NCBI RefSeq assembly: GCF_000004825.1
Contig: NW_008805069.1
Span: 248,001-312,000, forward strand
DNA length: 64,000 nucleotides
Direction: 5' to 3'
Source: Heterostelium album PN500
Lineage: Eukaryota; Evosea; Eumycetozoa; Acytosteliales; Acytosteliaceae
Under the pieces are notes generated by a model, which was not told the DNA's origin, made no database searches, and worked only from the letters and a program-made list of their open reading frames with translations. Position 1 is the stretch's first letter, and every line of letters begins with the position of its first letter. Both the position numbers and the translations under genes were made by a program. Below, in pieces: positions 11,289 through 21,388 of the stretch.

Positions 11289-11989
11289 TAGAAATTGAAT
11301 TAAATGATAAACAGCAATAATTTTTAATCATCAATAAATGTAATTAAAAAAAATGAAAAATAGAAAAACGAACGAAAGATAAAAATCTTTCAAAATATCA
11401 TTTTTTTATTAGAATAATGGATAACTACTTCTTTTATGATTACAAATAGAAAAAGCTATAGCTTTTGTGATTACATATTGTACAGATTTGAACTTCAGCA
11501 GTAATGTCATATCACAGCCTAAACTTTATCGTTTCAACCACAGCCTGCAATTGTTTAAGCTTGCCACTCTAGCTCGGTTACCTTGCCCGTGTTGATCTAT
11601 CCAAACGATATATAAACTCGGTGATCCTTAAACAATCACTTCCATATAAATACAAGCCAAGCTATTCGACTTCAAATCGAATTCAGATAGTTTACCAATA
11701 TGCAAATTCAAAGTAAAAACGTTTAGTATAATATGTATTTATTAAATTACAGTGATATGCATTTTTTTATATACATTATGTTTGTTAGTGTGTTGCAACT
11801 ACGATGATACAACAAAAATAAATATGAATAATATATATGCATAATAAGTTGTTATAATAAGTCATAAAGACTATTTAGAAGAATATCTATACTAATTTTA
11901 GAAGTAATTAATAAAATAATAGACTCAAAGAGTATTAATAAAGATATTTATTATTTAAATATTTTATATTTAGATTGTTAATATGATAG
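11289..11989. other. Intergenic region with repeat R1
   Basis: A/T-rich DNA holding R1 copy 2 (11452-11712). Nothing else with coding character is visible on either strand. Confidence 0.55.
11452..11712 (+). repeat. Dispersed repeat R1, copy 2 (diverged)
   Basis: Shares with 7561-7912 the sequence of landmarks from GTTTCAACC through CGTGTTGAT to GCTATTCGACTTCAAATC, with many substitutions and indels. It is the most diverged long copy. Confidence 0.5.
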
Positions 11990-12495
11990 GAGTGTTTTTT
12001 TATTTTATTTAATTTAGGGTTACAGCCAGGCTAGTTTTGTTTTGGGATCTAATTAGTTATTAATATTCCATTTTTATCTTTTATTTATTTGTTGGCTTGG
12101 ATTAGAATCGATCTTCTTTTGAATATAGTTATTCAAAAGTGTTTTTGATAAAATATACTCTTAAGAAACATGAATGTATGTATAACAACTAAAAGAAGTG
12201 TAATTTTCGATAATGCCGCTGAGAAAGGTCGAATCGATATCATTGAATGGCTGTTGGTGAATAGATCACAAGATAGAGAAGGAAGTAACATGTATTATGC
12301 TGCGATTAAAGGTGGACATCTCCATGTTGTTCAATATCTCCTCGATAGAGATAATCCTATCAGTCTAGCAATTTGTGATCATTCAAAGATTAGAGAATTA
12401 ACAAATATACTCTTAACATGTTTGAATATTAATTTATTTAAAACACAATTATTAAATATCTGTATGAATTTATCTTTTTCCATTCTACTTTTTTT
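11990..12495. pseudogene. Scrambled pieces of an ankyrin-type gene in alternating orientation
   Basis: Four adjoining pieces match the intact ankyrin gene at 28275-30254 or its upstream flank. 11990-12060 is the upstream flank in plus orientation (compare 30300-30370). About 12105-12150 is the 3' coding end in minus orientation. 12195-12365 is an internal part in plus orientation, reading FDNAAEKGRIDIIEWLLVNR and MYYAAIKGGHLHVVQYLLD. 12395-12493 is the 5' end in minus orientation, reading MEKDKFIQIFNNCVLNKLIF. The order and orientation cannot arise by simple decay of one gene; inversions or template switching are needed. Confidence 0.7.
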
Positions 12496-12644
12496 TTTTA
12501 ACACTGAAGAATAAAAATTTTTTAAAATACTTTTTAAATATCTGCATGGTTTTTTATTATCCTTGTACAAAGTTGTGATCATAAATCTTTCATTTTTTAT
12601 TTTTTTCATTTGAACTTCAGTTAAAAAAATTGATATATTATAAT

Positions 12645-12826
12645 ATATTGTTTATTTAGCAAACAGAAATAAACTATTTTTAATTATAATTTTAAATAGA
12701 AAGCAGCGGCTGTCATCTGTACAGATGGGAGACTAGAGCAATCGATTCCGTATTGATACAAATTATTCGATCTCAAATAAAATTCATACAGTTTACCAAA
12801 CTCAAATTCAAAGAACAGATTTACTT
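12645..12826 (+). repeat. Dispersed repeat R1, copy 3 (partial)
   Basis: Contains the R1 start (CAGAAATAAACTATTTTTAA) and the R1 end (GATGGGAGACTAGAGCAATCG, then ATTCGATCTCAAAT), but the central part with the CACTCGATAGC landmark is deleted. The palindromic repeat begins directly at its 3' edge. Confidence 0.5.
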
Positions 12827-13006
12827 ACACTATCTCGAACCACTTGCTGTTCACACATTTTTTTTTTTTTTTTGCTTGAAAAAAAGTTTGTGGCGACCGC
12901 AGGACACTATTTTTGCTATGTCTGGTCAAGTGTGGGGTTTTATTTGATTTTTAAGAGATAGTGTAAGTAAAATAGAAGTCGCCACAAATTTTTTCATGCA
13001 AAAACA
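12820..13006. repeat. Nested inverted repeat, possible TIR element remnant
   Basis: Two sets of arms are visible. The outer arms, 12820-12836 and 12955-12971, are exact reverse complements around ACTTACACTATCTC. A second pair, near 12886-12897 and 12978-12988, is complementary around TTTGTGGCGAC, with further weaker matching in the flanking T- and A-rich tracts. The stretch 12835-12897 is also present, inverted, at 28118-28174. This suggests terminal sequences of a small DNA element. No transposase is present. Confidence 0.55.
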
Positions 13007-13206
13007 AAAAAAATAAGATCGATAATTTAAGTAATATTACGTTGTTTAGAGTATTGTTAAGAAATACATTGAAAGATATATATGTATTGAAGGGTATATG
13101 GTGAAAAGATCAAATCAGATAACTGTTGCAGTTTGTTAAGTAGATCATATCTAAAAGATGATAAAGTACCAATGCGTGTTTATTTGTTTTGTTTTTGTAA
13201 TTGTTA

Positions 13207-14904
13207 TTAATAATCTGATGAATCGTCGTCATCATCATCATCATCATCATCAACATTATGATCGTTGTCTTCACAATATTCTTCTATATCATCATAATCT
13301 TCGTCAGGTATATTATTTTTGACTTTTTGATTGAGTAAATATTGATATACTTTTCGATCTTGATCATCTTCACAAAATGCTTGTAGCAATGAATAGTTGG
13401 CATATAATTTGAATTTGAATGGGAAACTATGTTGTTGTTGTTGTTGTCGTTCCAATGTTGGAATGAAATCTTTCAATGCTCTTAGCAATTCCTTCATATC
13501 TTCAGCATGACAACGATATAGATATTTAATTTCGATGGATTTCAATGTGTTGGAATGTAATAGTAGCAATGTTTCCAAGAAGTCTAAGTCGACATAGTCT
13601 GGATTACAATTCCAATCCTTGTTGATATCGATTTTGAATCTTTCGATACCATGACCATCGCCATTCGGTGTGTTTGTAAATATCGATGTTAGAAATGAAT
13701 TGTAGTTCGATCCAAAACCGTAGTATTCACTGAGAGTGATACTCTTTAGATTCGGCATTGCTGGAAGGTGTGGAAGATAACCATCTGATTCAATAGCTTC
13801 ACGATAAAACTGGTGTTCTTTGCTTTTGGTAAATGGATTATCTAGATACTCCCTCTTAATACCATCGTTGATATTACTTTCTTTTTCGTCAGAAGTGATA
13901 TGAAACTTTTCGACACTTGAGAATAATTGATTGATACGATCGGTACTCTCACCATATTTGATGTATTTGATCGATTCATAATCAAATTCCAATGGTGGTG
14001 ATTGGACAATGCAATGTTCACTTTGGAGATTGATTGGACCACGTAAATAATAACCATTTGGATTATACTTTGATACCATTTTAAAGAACTGTTTGGAAAC
14101 CAATGCAATATTCAATACAATCTCGATATCATTTTGATTAATATTGAATGTTGGTAGTTCTATTATTGAGAATGTGATGATTCTCTCCAGTAATTGAGCT
14201 GAAAGAATACATTTAGATTCCTGATTGACATAGTTATTTGATTTCTTCTTTTTCTCTAATTGTATTTCATCATTTTGATTGATTTGATGTTTAACTGTAT
14301 TCTTATTATCAATGTTCTTTGCCAATAATTTGTTGTAACAGTCCTTAAATGAATATTTTAAGCTATCTATTTTGGTGAAATAACAACATTTTTGATAGAT
14401 CTCTATTCTTTTCTTTAATTGATGATCATCATCATTCAGTTTCTTTGATTAGATTTGTTTAAATAAAAATTAGTAAATTATATATTGAATATTAGAAATG
14501 TTAATAAATACTCTTTTATCAATGAATATTCGATTGTAAATATGTTCTATCGTTGGTATATGAACTCTACACTTAAAAGATGACATGTTTTTGAATACTT
14601 TGAATTCAGGATCAAAGAAGACATCGACAATGAACTTGATATAACCTTGAACATCGAAATAATGTATAAATTTATATTCATGATAGTCAACAAAGAACTT
14701 TACACATTTCGATCTTAAACTATCGTTTCTACTCTCCAAACATTGATAATAGAGATTATAGATTCTATTAAAGTTAATCAATGAATTGAGATCACTGAAA
14801 TCTATATCTTCTACTTTGATAGGTTGTTGCACTAAGTCTTCCTCCTCTACTGATGTTGTCTCTTGATATGATCTCTTTCCTAAAATAGAGTTAGAAATCT
14901 CCAT
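13207..14904 (-). CDS. F-box-like/leucine-rich family protein, copy H (two exons)
   Basis: Exon 1 is 14512-14904 and exon 2 is 13207-14442. The 69-nt intron (donor GTATTT) joins NDKR to KLNDDDHQLKKR, giving 542 residues. Starts MEISNSILGKRSYQE. F-box-like helices are ILSAQLLERIITFSI and NIALVSKQFFKMVSKY. Later signatures are FDYESIKYIKYGESTDRI, LPHLPAMPNLKSITL and TPNGDGHGIERFKIDINKDW. Two features set it apart: a short Gln run inserted in the segment that reads PTMEQHSYSF elsewhere (here with QQQQQ), and a tail with a run of ten Asp after NVD. The frame is intact. Relative to copies D and I it shares the ESTDRI and PHLPAMPNL variants, so these three form a subgroup. Confidence 0.78.
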
Positions 14905-15000
14905 TGTTATAATTTTTTTAAAAAAAAAGAAATTCTATTAATCAACAACCAATTAAATATAGTATAGTATTGATTTCCAAGAAAAATAAGACAATCTTAT

Positions 15001-15076
15001 TATTGGGTGGGAAAAAAGGTTAACAATCAATTAAACAATATGAAATCTTTAAAAAAAAAAAATTTCCCACCTAATA
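15001..15076. repeat. Inverted repeat with 48-nt loop
   Basis: TATTGGGTGGGAAA at 15001-15014 is complementary, with one mismatch, to TTTCCCACCTAATA at 15063-15076. It lies between an F-box-like gene and the left end of the TIR element. It could be a foldback element or a transcript hairpin; I have no evidence for either. Confidence 0.5.
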
Positions 15077-15150
15077 TTTCAATCAGAAAATCACACACAT
15101 CTCAAAAAAATTTTTTTTTCATTCAACGATTTGATCGTTGGGGATGACAC

Positions 15151-16407
15151 AGCATTTTGGTCTAGCTGCAGAAACCTCTTTTTCTTCCACAATAACTATT
15201 CTTTATTAAAATGAAGCGCTTGCAACTCCAACATTAAAACAGGAAACTATGTTTGAGAAACTTCGAGAGGCAATCGAGGCCAACTCTAATATGAGCAAGC
15301 CAACAACCTTTCTATACCATGGCAAGGAAAGCTATGATTTGTGAGTGACAAATGAACAAGGGGCAATCGACATTTGGAGTCTCTTAAGAGACTACAGTTC
15401 AAATATAGAGGTTGGCGATGTCAAGTTCAAACTTGAACCTCCAGGTAGTAAGATAGTTGGTCACGATGAACATATGATGCCAGTCTTTTCACCGAAAGCA
15501 TTGAAGGATCTTGGTGGAGAAGTCAATGGTAAGCTATATGGCCACGTGCAACCTCCTGTTTTCGAATGTGATTCAAAGATACAGTATCCTTGCTTTCTGC
15601 ATGTGTTCATTGCCCTGTTCAAACAGATGTTTAAGAATACGGTGTTGTATTCAACCACAGACAGTAAACTTCGGTATGACCAAGCCAACTCTACTATAAA
15701 AGAAAAGACTGGGCAGACGGTCAAGTTGATGTCTATAGACTCCTTTAACATGCAATCTAAGCATCGCTACTACCGTAACTATTGCAAGCACATTATGAAG
15801 GTTTTAAGAGAGATTGATGTTGACGAACCTACAATTAGACGACTATTTGACGATAACTACAAAACGCGTCAAAGCGTGGAAGACCAAAAAAAACAACTAC
15901 ATCTACTCCCCCACCTTCTCTATCTGTTACTCTTGCTCTAACTGCTACACCTGGTACCAAACTCTTCTTCAAATGCTTCAGACCTGACTTAACACCTGCA
16001 GTATTGCCCAACTCGACAAGTTCTAACACTACTCAACCTATGGTAGCTAAAAAAAAGAGTTAGAACATCTACACATGGATTACCTGCCAATTTACAAACA
16101 AACTTGCCAAATGTTACTTACAATGATGATTGTACTGATACTATACCACATGAAAAGCAATGCTCATCTAACCAAGTTTTAGAAATTTATACATCTGATA
16201 GTAATAATTCAACAAAGTTCATTTTCAAAAAATTCTACCAATAAACGTAAACGATAATTAACTTTTAATACATCTATCACTTTTTGGTATTTATTTATTT
16301 GATTTATTTTTTTCTTTTTTGTTCTTTTGGGTTCGAAAAAAATTGAACTTTTTTTTTTTTCTCGCACTAATTTTTTGAAGGGGTTTCTGCATGAATACCA
16401 AAATGCT
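15151..16407 (+). mobile_element. TIR DNA transposon-like element, about 1.26 kb
   Basis: The left end AGCATTTTGGTCTAGCTGCA, continuing GAAACC, and the reverse complement of the right end (AGCATTTTGGTATTCATGCA, then GAAACC) match at 22 of 26 positions. Inside are coding stretches in plus frames (15274-15941 and about 15880-16063), with an in-frame TGA near 15342 or a small unrecognised intron. No target-site duplication is clear from the flanks. I do not recognise the transposase family, and the length suggests a non-autonomous or eroded copy. R1 copy 4 and the second segmental duplication begin only 20 bases beyond its right end. Confidence 0.6.
15345..15941 (+). CDS. Unknown protein encoded within the TIR element (partial or decayed)
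   Basis: A frame of about 198 residues with normal amino-acid composition, for example VGDVKFKLEPPGSKIVGHDE and KHRYYRNYCKHIMKVLREID. Upstream, the same frame continues back to an ATG at 15277 (MFEKLREAIEANSNMSKP), interrupted by one TGA, so the true start is unclear. Near its 3' end coding character moves to another frame, reading TPGTKLFFKCFRPDLTPAV. Its position inside terminal inverted repeats makes a transposon protein likely. No DDE/D or zinc-binding pattern could be assigned. Function unknown. Confidence 0.4.
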   Translation: MTNEQGAIDIWSLLRDYSSNIEVGDVKFKLEPPGSKIVGHDEHMMPVFSPKALKDLGGEVNGKLYGHVQPPVFECDSKIQYPCFLHVFIALFKQMFKNTVLYSTTDSKLRYDQANSTIKEKTGQTVKLMSIDSFNMQSKHRYYRNYCKHIMKVLREIDVDEPTIRRLFDDNYKTRQSVEDQKKQLHLLPHLLYLLLLL

Positions 16408-16427
16408 ATTTAACTAATAATATTATC

Positions 16428-16667
16428 AACAGAAAACTATTTTTATAAATAGAAAGAGCAGCCATTATGTTCACAGGTGTATGATTTATTTACAGGAGGA
16501 AGTCATGTCATGTCATGTCACATCATATATAGCCTAAACGTTTATCGCTTCAACCAGATCCTACAAAGTTAAAGAATATAGGCACTCGATAGCTTCGTTA
16601 CTGTGCTTGTGTTGATATCCAAACACCACGACCACGAGAACTCAGACTATCATAGCTTTATCATAGC
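16428..16667 (+). repeat. Dispersed repeat R1, copy 4
   Basis: Nearly the same as copy 1 over the first 230 bases, including a one-unit expansion of a GTCAT tandem (three units here, two in copy 1). It is cut off after the word CAGACTATCATAGC. Confidence 0.6.
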
Positions 16668-16951
16668 AACAGTTAATAGGAAACAGTCTAAAACAACCAT
16701 TATATTACAAAAAAATAGTTAAAGATTAAATTATATAAATAAAAACAATTGTGATTTGTTAATAACAGAAGTTAATGGCAATAGCAAGAACAATGAATGG
16801 TAATAACAAACAATAAATAGCCAGATATTCATCACGATCGTTCAACAATAACAATAACAACAACAACTCATCTACCTTCAAACAGAGTCAAGGATGCCAA
16901 TCAAATCATCACATTGCAACCATTAACCTACAACACACTTAGACACGAGTT

Positions 16952-17050
16952 GTTGAAATTCAACAATTAGAACAACAAACCGATAATCAAATCAAAATCA
17001 TGAAATCATTGAATACTGTTAATAATTATATAAAGAGTAATGATGGTCGA
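16952..17050 (+). pseudogene. Fragment of a B-box family coiled-coil region, copy 2
   Basis: Open in the plus frame and reading VEIQQLEQQTDNQIKIMK, then SLNTVNNYIKSNDGRS. This matches the coiled coil of the B-box gene at 25731-27453 (QQLEQQIDKQIKIMKSLN, NKYIQSKSNNN, DDRS). It retains 14 bases that copy 1 has lost, so it is closer to the source. No B-box or propeller sequence remains around it. Confidence 0.65.
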
Positions 17051-17094
17051 TCATATTCAACCCAATCATATTATTTTGTTTTATTTATTTATTT

Positions 17095-18756
17095 TTATTG
17101 ATTAATATTATCAGCTTCATCTTCATCATCGTTGGTAAAATCAGAATAATCGCTGTAATCTTTGACATTATTTTTGATTTTTTGATTGAGTAAATATTGA
17201 TATACTTTTCGATCTTTATCATCTTCTTGACATACTCGTTTTAACTTTCTATAGTTGGCATGCAAGATGAATGAATAACTGTGTTGTTCCATTGTTGGAA
17301 TCAAATCTTTTAAGTGCTCTAACAATATGACCATATCAAGATCACGACAATATTCATATTTGATTTCTATTGATTTCAATGTGTTTGAATGTAATCGAAT
17401 GAGTGGTTCCAAGAAATCCAAGTTACTAAAGTCTGGAGCTGAGTTCCAATCTTTGTTGATATCGATTTTGAACTGTTCAATACCACGACCATCGCCACTG
17501 GGTGTACTCTTACATATCGATGTTAGAAATGAACTGTAGTTCGATTCATATCCATAGTATTTAATGAGAGTGATTCTCTTTAGATTCGGCATTGCTGGAA
17601 GGTGTGGAAGATAACGATCTGATTCAATAGATTTACGATAACACAAATCTTCGTTATCGGTAAATGTTTCATCATTGATATAAAATCGTTCAACACCATC
17701 GTTGATATAAATATCATATTCATCAGATGAGATATGAAATTCGTCGACTCTAGAGAATAATTGATTGGTCCGATCGGTACTCTCACCATATTTGATGTAT
17801 TTGATAGATTCATAATCAAAGAACAATGGTGGTGATTGGACAATGCAGTTTTCTCTTTGGAGATTGATTGGACCACGTAAATAATAACCATTTGGAATAT
17901 ACTTTGATACTAGTTTGAAGATCTTTTTGGAAACCAATGCAATATTCAATACGATCTCCACATCTTTGTATTTTATATTGAATGTTGGTAGGTTTACCAC
18001 TGAAAATGAGATGATTTTATCCAGTAATATATCTTGTAGGATACATTTAGATTCCTTGTTGATTACAATTGAATCACTACCTGTATTTGAATTGTTCTCC
18101 AATTGTATTTCACGATCATTTAGATTGATTTGATGTTTTACTGTATTCTCATTGTCAATGTTCTTTGATAATAACTTGTTATAGAAATCATTAAGATCAT
18201 ATTCTAATCTATTAATTTTGGTGAAATAACAACATTTTTGATAGATTTCTATTCTTTTCTTTAATTGATGATCATCATCATTCAGTTTCTTTGATTTGGT
18301 ACAAAATATTATAATAAGTAAATTATAAGTTTAAATATAATCTATTTATATAATTACTCTTTTATCATTGATTATTCTATTGTAAATATGTTGTATAGTT
18401 GGGTTATGCGCTCGACAATTAAATGATGACATGTTGTTGAATACATTGAACTCGGGATCAAAGAAGACATCGACAATGAACTTGATATAGCCTTGAACAT
18501 CGAAATAATGAATAAACTTGTACTTATGATATTTAACAAAGAACTTTACACATTGTGATCTTAAACTATCGTTTCTACTCTCCAAACATTGATAATAGAG
18601 ATTATAGATTCTATTGAAGTTTATCAATGAATTGAGATCACTGAAATCTATATCTTCTACAATAATAGGTTGTTGCACTATGTCTCCTTTTTGTTCCACC
18701 TCTACTACTGATGTTATCTCATGATATGATCTCTTTCCTAAAATAGAATTATCCAT
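17095..18756 (-). CDS. F-box-like/leucine-rich family protein, copy I (two exons)
   Basis: Exon 1 is 18358-18756 and exon 2 is 17095-18288. The intron is 69 nt, the donor GTAATT and the acceptor AAAG; the product has 530 residues. Starts MDNSILGKRSYHE. Exon 2 reads KLNDDDHQLKKRIEIYQKCC, then F-box-like ILQDILLDKIISFSV and NIALVSKKIFKLVSKY, PPLFFDYESIKYIKYGESTD, LPAMPNLKRITL, TPSGDGRGIEQFKIDINKDW and an acidic tail ending DEADNINQ. The TPSGDGRGIE variant is shared only with copy D, its segmental duplicate. The frame is intact, so this is the functional member of the pair. Biochemical role unknown. Confidence 0.8.
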
Positions 18757-19037
18757 TATTATTTATAAATACAAAAGCGAAACAATCAAAATATTAAATA
18801 TTAAAAAAATGATTACATATAATTACACAAAAAGAAAATTTTACTAAAATTAGTGGTGTTTTATTTTTTTCTTGAATTAAATATGTTATGTGCGGACTTT
18901 GACTGCCAGTTCAGAGGAGACAATTTCTAGTTGATTGTTGTGTTTTGTTTTGGTAATTGATATGAACATCTTTTGGAACGTTAACAATTAAAAAATAATA
19001 AAATAATTTTATTGTATATGTCGATCAATTACTATTA

Positions 19038-19652
19038 TTACAAATTTTTATCATGATTCGATTCATCAATTAAAATATTTGATAACCATTGAAAACCCTC
19101 TAATACACCACTATTATTATCAATTGCTGTAGTTGGTTGAGTAAACCATTGTCTATCTTTGATATCATTAATTTTCATTTGTGCTGATATCTCTGAAATC
19201 GATAGAGCATCATGAGCATCTTGGTAGTTATAAAAGAATAGAATTGGTTTACCTATGAGTTGTACTTCACTCAATATCGTAGTGATATTAATAGATATAC
19301 TATCTAAACTTCTTTGATCTGTTGAATCAATAACATAATAGTATCTATATCATTAAAATATAATCTCCATGATTCTCTATTCCAATTTGAATCCTATAGT
19401 TTTATAGTATTTGATAATCATTTAGAATCGAAACTATGATTGATTGATTGACAATATGCATACCCAACTTGTAATATTAAAATATTTATTCTCTACACGT
19501 TCCATAAAGAAACCAACTTGAATACAACACATTGCAATCTCACTTATCTTTAAATTTTTTAAAATGGTTATCTTGCCACTATTACCAAAACCAAGTATCA
19601 ATAATTTAATCTTTCTTTTTGAAAATAATGATTTTAATTTAACTTTTCCCAT
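19038..19652 (-). pseudogene. ARF-like small GTPase gene with a frame break and altered P-loop
   Basis: Exon 1 is 19464-19652 and exon 2 is 19038-19393; the intron is GTATGC...ATAG. Exon 1 encodes KLLILGFGNSGKITILKNLK, the ARF P-loop region, but the residue after the P-loop Lys is Ile instead of Thr/Ser. Exon 2 begins DSNWNRESWRLYFNDID, corresponding to the switch II region, and then one base is missing near 19335-19345. The other frame continues YYVIDSTDQRSL, KPILFFYNYQDAHD and GVLEGFQWLSNIL. The usual NKxD is YNYQD here. With the P-loop, G4 and frame all affected, this looks like a dead or non-GTPase paralogue of the next gene. Confidence 0.65.
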
Positions 19653-19728
19653 TATTTATAGATAAATAATAAAAGGGTTGTTTCATTTTATTTTTTAAAA
19701 TTACAAAATTTGATGATCATTATTGTTA

Positions 19729-20338
19729 TTAATTATTTAATAATACATCTGATAACCATTGAAAACCTTGGAAAACACCAAAGTTATTATTGATTGCAAT
19801 TGTTGGTTTAAGATACCATTTTCTATCTTTAATCTCTAGTGTATTGATACGTTTCGATATCTCTGATATTGATAAAGAATTTGTTTGATCTTGTTTATTA
19901 CAGAGAAATAGTATTGGTTTGTTTGAGAGCACCGACAAACTGAATAAATATTCTAAACTATTTTTAATGTCTGTGAATAGTTCGTCCTCTGATGAATTGA
20001 TTACAAAAGTAATAGCATCTATATCTTGGGATAACATCTCCATTAATCTACGGTCCCATCTTTTGTGTCTCAAATCCTAAGCAATGATGTTAACTAGCTA
20101 GTTGATACGTATTTATTTTTACTTTTTTATGACAACTGTTACATACCATATTAATTATATTTAGATTATTATAATTTGCTTGTTCATAATCGTAACCATA
20201 AAATGGAATAACATTGGAAACCTCACCAATCTTTAGGTTGTGTAAAATCGTTGTTTTCCCGCCAAAATCGTAACCAATCATTAAGATGTTTACTTTACTT
20301 GTGAAAATCCTATCTACTTTTCTATTACTTTGACCCAT
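19729..20338 (-). CDS. ARF-like small GTPase, divergent, two exons
   Basis: Exon 1 is 20147-20338 and exon 2 is 19729-20076. The intron is GTATGT...TTAG in phase 0; the product has 179 residues, the normal ARF length. Visible motifs are P-loop GYDFGGKTTIL (compare GLDAAGKTTIL of ARFs), G4 NKQD in FLCNKQDQTN, and the C-terminal GVFQGFQWLSDVL helix. The WDVGGQ switch II motif is replaced by INMDLRHKRWDRR, so the catalytic Gln is absent and hydrolysis is probably impaired. The N-terminus MGQSNRKVD has Gly2, so myristoylation is possible. ARF-like proteins act in membrane traffic or on the cytoskeleton; which role this one has cannot be told. It lies directly upstream of a broken paralogue. Confidence 0.65.
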
Positions 20339-20640
20339 ATCATTTAACTATATTGAATGTTATCGATATTCATTAAATAGTAGAGAAATGTTATGCTTTG
20401 CTGGTGAAGAGATGATTGCAAAACCACATCTGATAATAATGGGGACAAAAGTCGACAAATTTTTTTCTTTTATTTTTTTTAAAATTTATGTGGGAACAGC
20501 TCTATAAATAAATAAATAAATTAATACAAAAATTTAATACGATAGATATTTGATTTTCTGTTACATGTTGTTTATGTAATAAACAACTTTCTTCTGTTCA
20601 AGAATTTCAAAGTCAGAGTGTATTCCCAGGATAATGAAAT
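20339..20640. other. Intergenic spacer
   Basis: A/T-rich spacer between the minus-strand ARF-like gene and the plus-strand decayed gene. No feature seen. Confidence 0.5.
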
Positions 20641-21290
20641 ACTTTGGTTTGGGAGAGCTTGCTGATGTAAAATCACTTTTGGACATGTCTAAACAATTCA
20701 GGTCTATGGAAGATAAAGTCAATAGTTTAACAACACAGTTAGAAAAAACAAAGAAAGATTAATCAACTTGACGATACACTCAGCCAATCTATCTCATTAA
20801 GTTCACAACAATCTTTATTAAACTCACCAACTTTACTAAGTTCATCATCAACTTCATTTTATGATTCATATGCTCAAGGTTAAACCAGAGAATAGAGAAA
20901 TAGATGAACCTAAAGTTGAATTTGGATCTAATATGATAGATGCAGACATAGTAGAGGATGACTCCGCATGTTTCCTTTCACAAACCTTATCTATTCCAAA
21001 TTCATTACCTAGTCAAATACATTGTCTCAATCCAACTAGGGGAGGTCAAAGGTTTCGGTTGTTAATGGAAAAAAGTGCGTTATTATATGCAAGAACACTC
21101 ATTTTACCGATTATGAAAGTATTCAACTTATTAGAAGACAACTTGGTATTCGAAGAAATCAAGATAATATAATGCTAAAGATAGTGTCCTAAATTTGGAA
21201 AAAGGCTCTACAAGTAAATGTGATCAATGTGGCGAGAAAAGTACCACTAGAAATGGAATTAAAGCTTCCAAACAACAGATTCATTTTCCT
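20640..21290 (+). pseudogene. Decayed gene of unknown family
   Basis: Coding character moves among the three plus frames. First comes a coiled coil (MKYFGLGELADVKSLLDMSK, then LTTQLEKTKK). Next is a Ser-rich linker (SQSISLSSQQSLLNSPTLLS), then an acidic part (VEDDSACFLSQTLSIPNSLP). Then follow KVSVVNGKKCVIICKNTHFT and YESIQLIRRQLGIRRNQDN, and finally a CxxC segment (STSKCDQCGEKSTTRNGIK). Three or more frame breaks separate these. The CxxC end suggests a zinc-binding module. I do not recognise the family, and it might derive from a host gene or a mobile element. An F-box-family relic abuts its 3' edge. Confidence 0.45.
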
Positions 21291-21297
21291 ATTTTAA

Positions 21298-21381
21298 TAA
21301 CTTTACACATTTCGATCTCAAACTATCGTTTCTACTCCAAACATTGATAATAGATTATAGATTCTATTGAAGTTTATCAAT
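21298..21381 (-). pseudogene. Relic of F-box-like family exon 1
   Basis: Matches the exon 1 part encoding LINFNRIYNLYYQCLES through LRSQCVKF, with small deletions that break the frame. It lies just 3' of F-box-like copy L, in the same orientation. Confidence 0.65.
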
Positions 21382-21388
21382 AAATTTA

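Larger units (their letters stand above)
12496..13206. other. Intergenic region with R1 and a palindromic repeat
   Basis: Holds R1 copy 3 (12645-12826) and the nested inverted repeat at 12820-13006, both listed. 13010-13206 is plain A/T-rich sequence. Confidence 0.55.
16428..18890. repeat. Segmental duplication, copy 2 (partner 7561-10370)
   Basis: Begins with R1 copy 4 and ends in the same TTAGTGGTGTTTTATTTTTT flank as copy 1. Contains a B-box fragment (16952-17050) and F-box-like copy I. Most of the spacer present in copy 1 between R1 and the B-box fragment is missing here. Confidence 0.75.
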
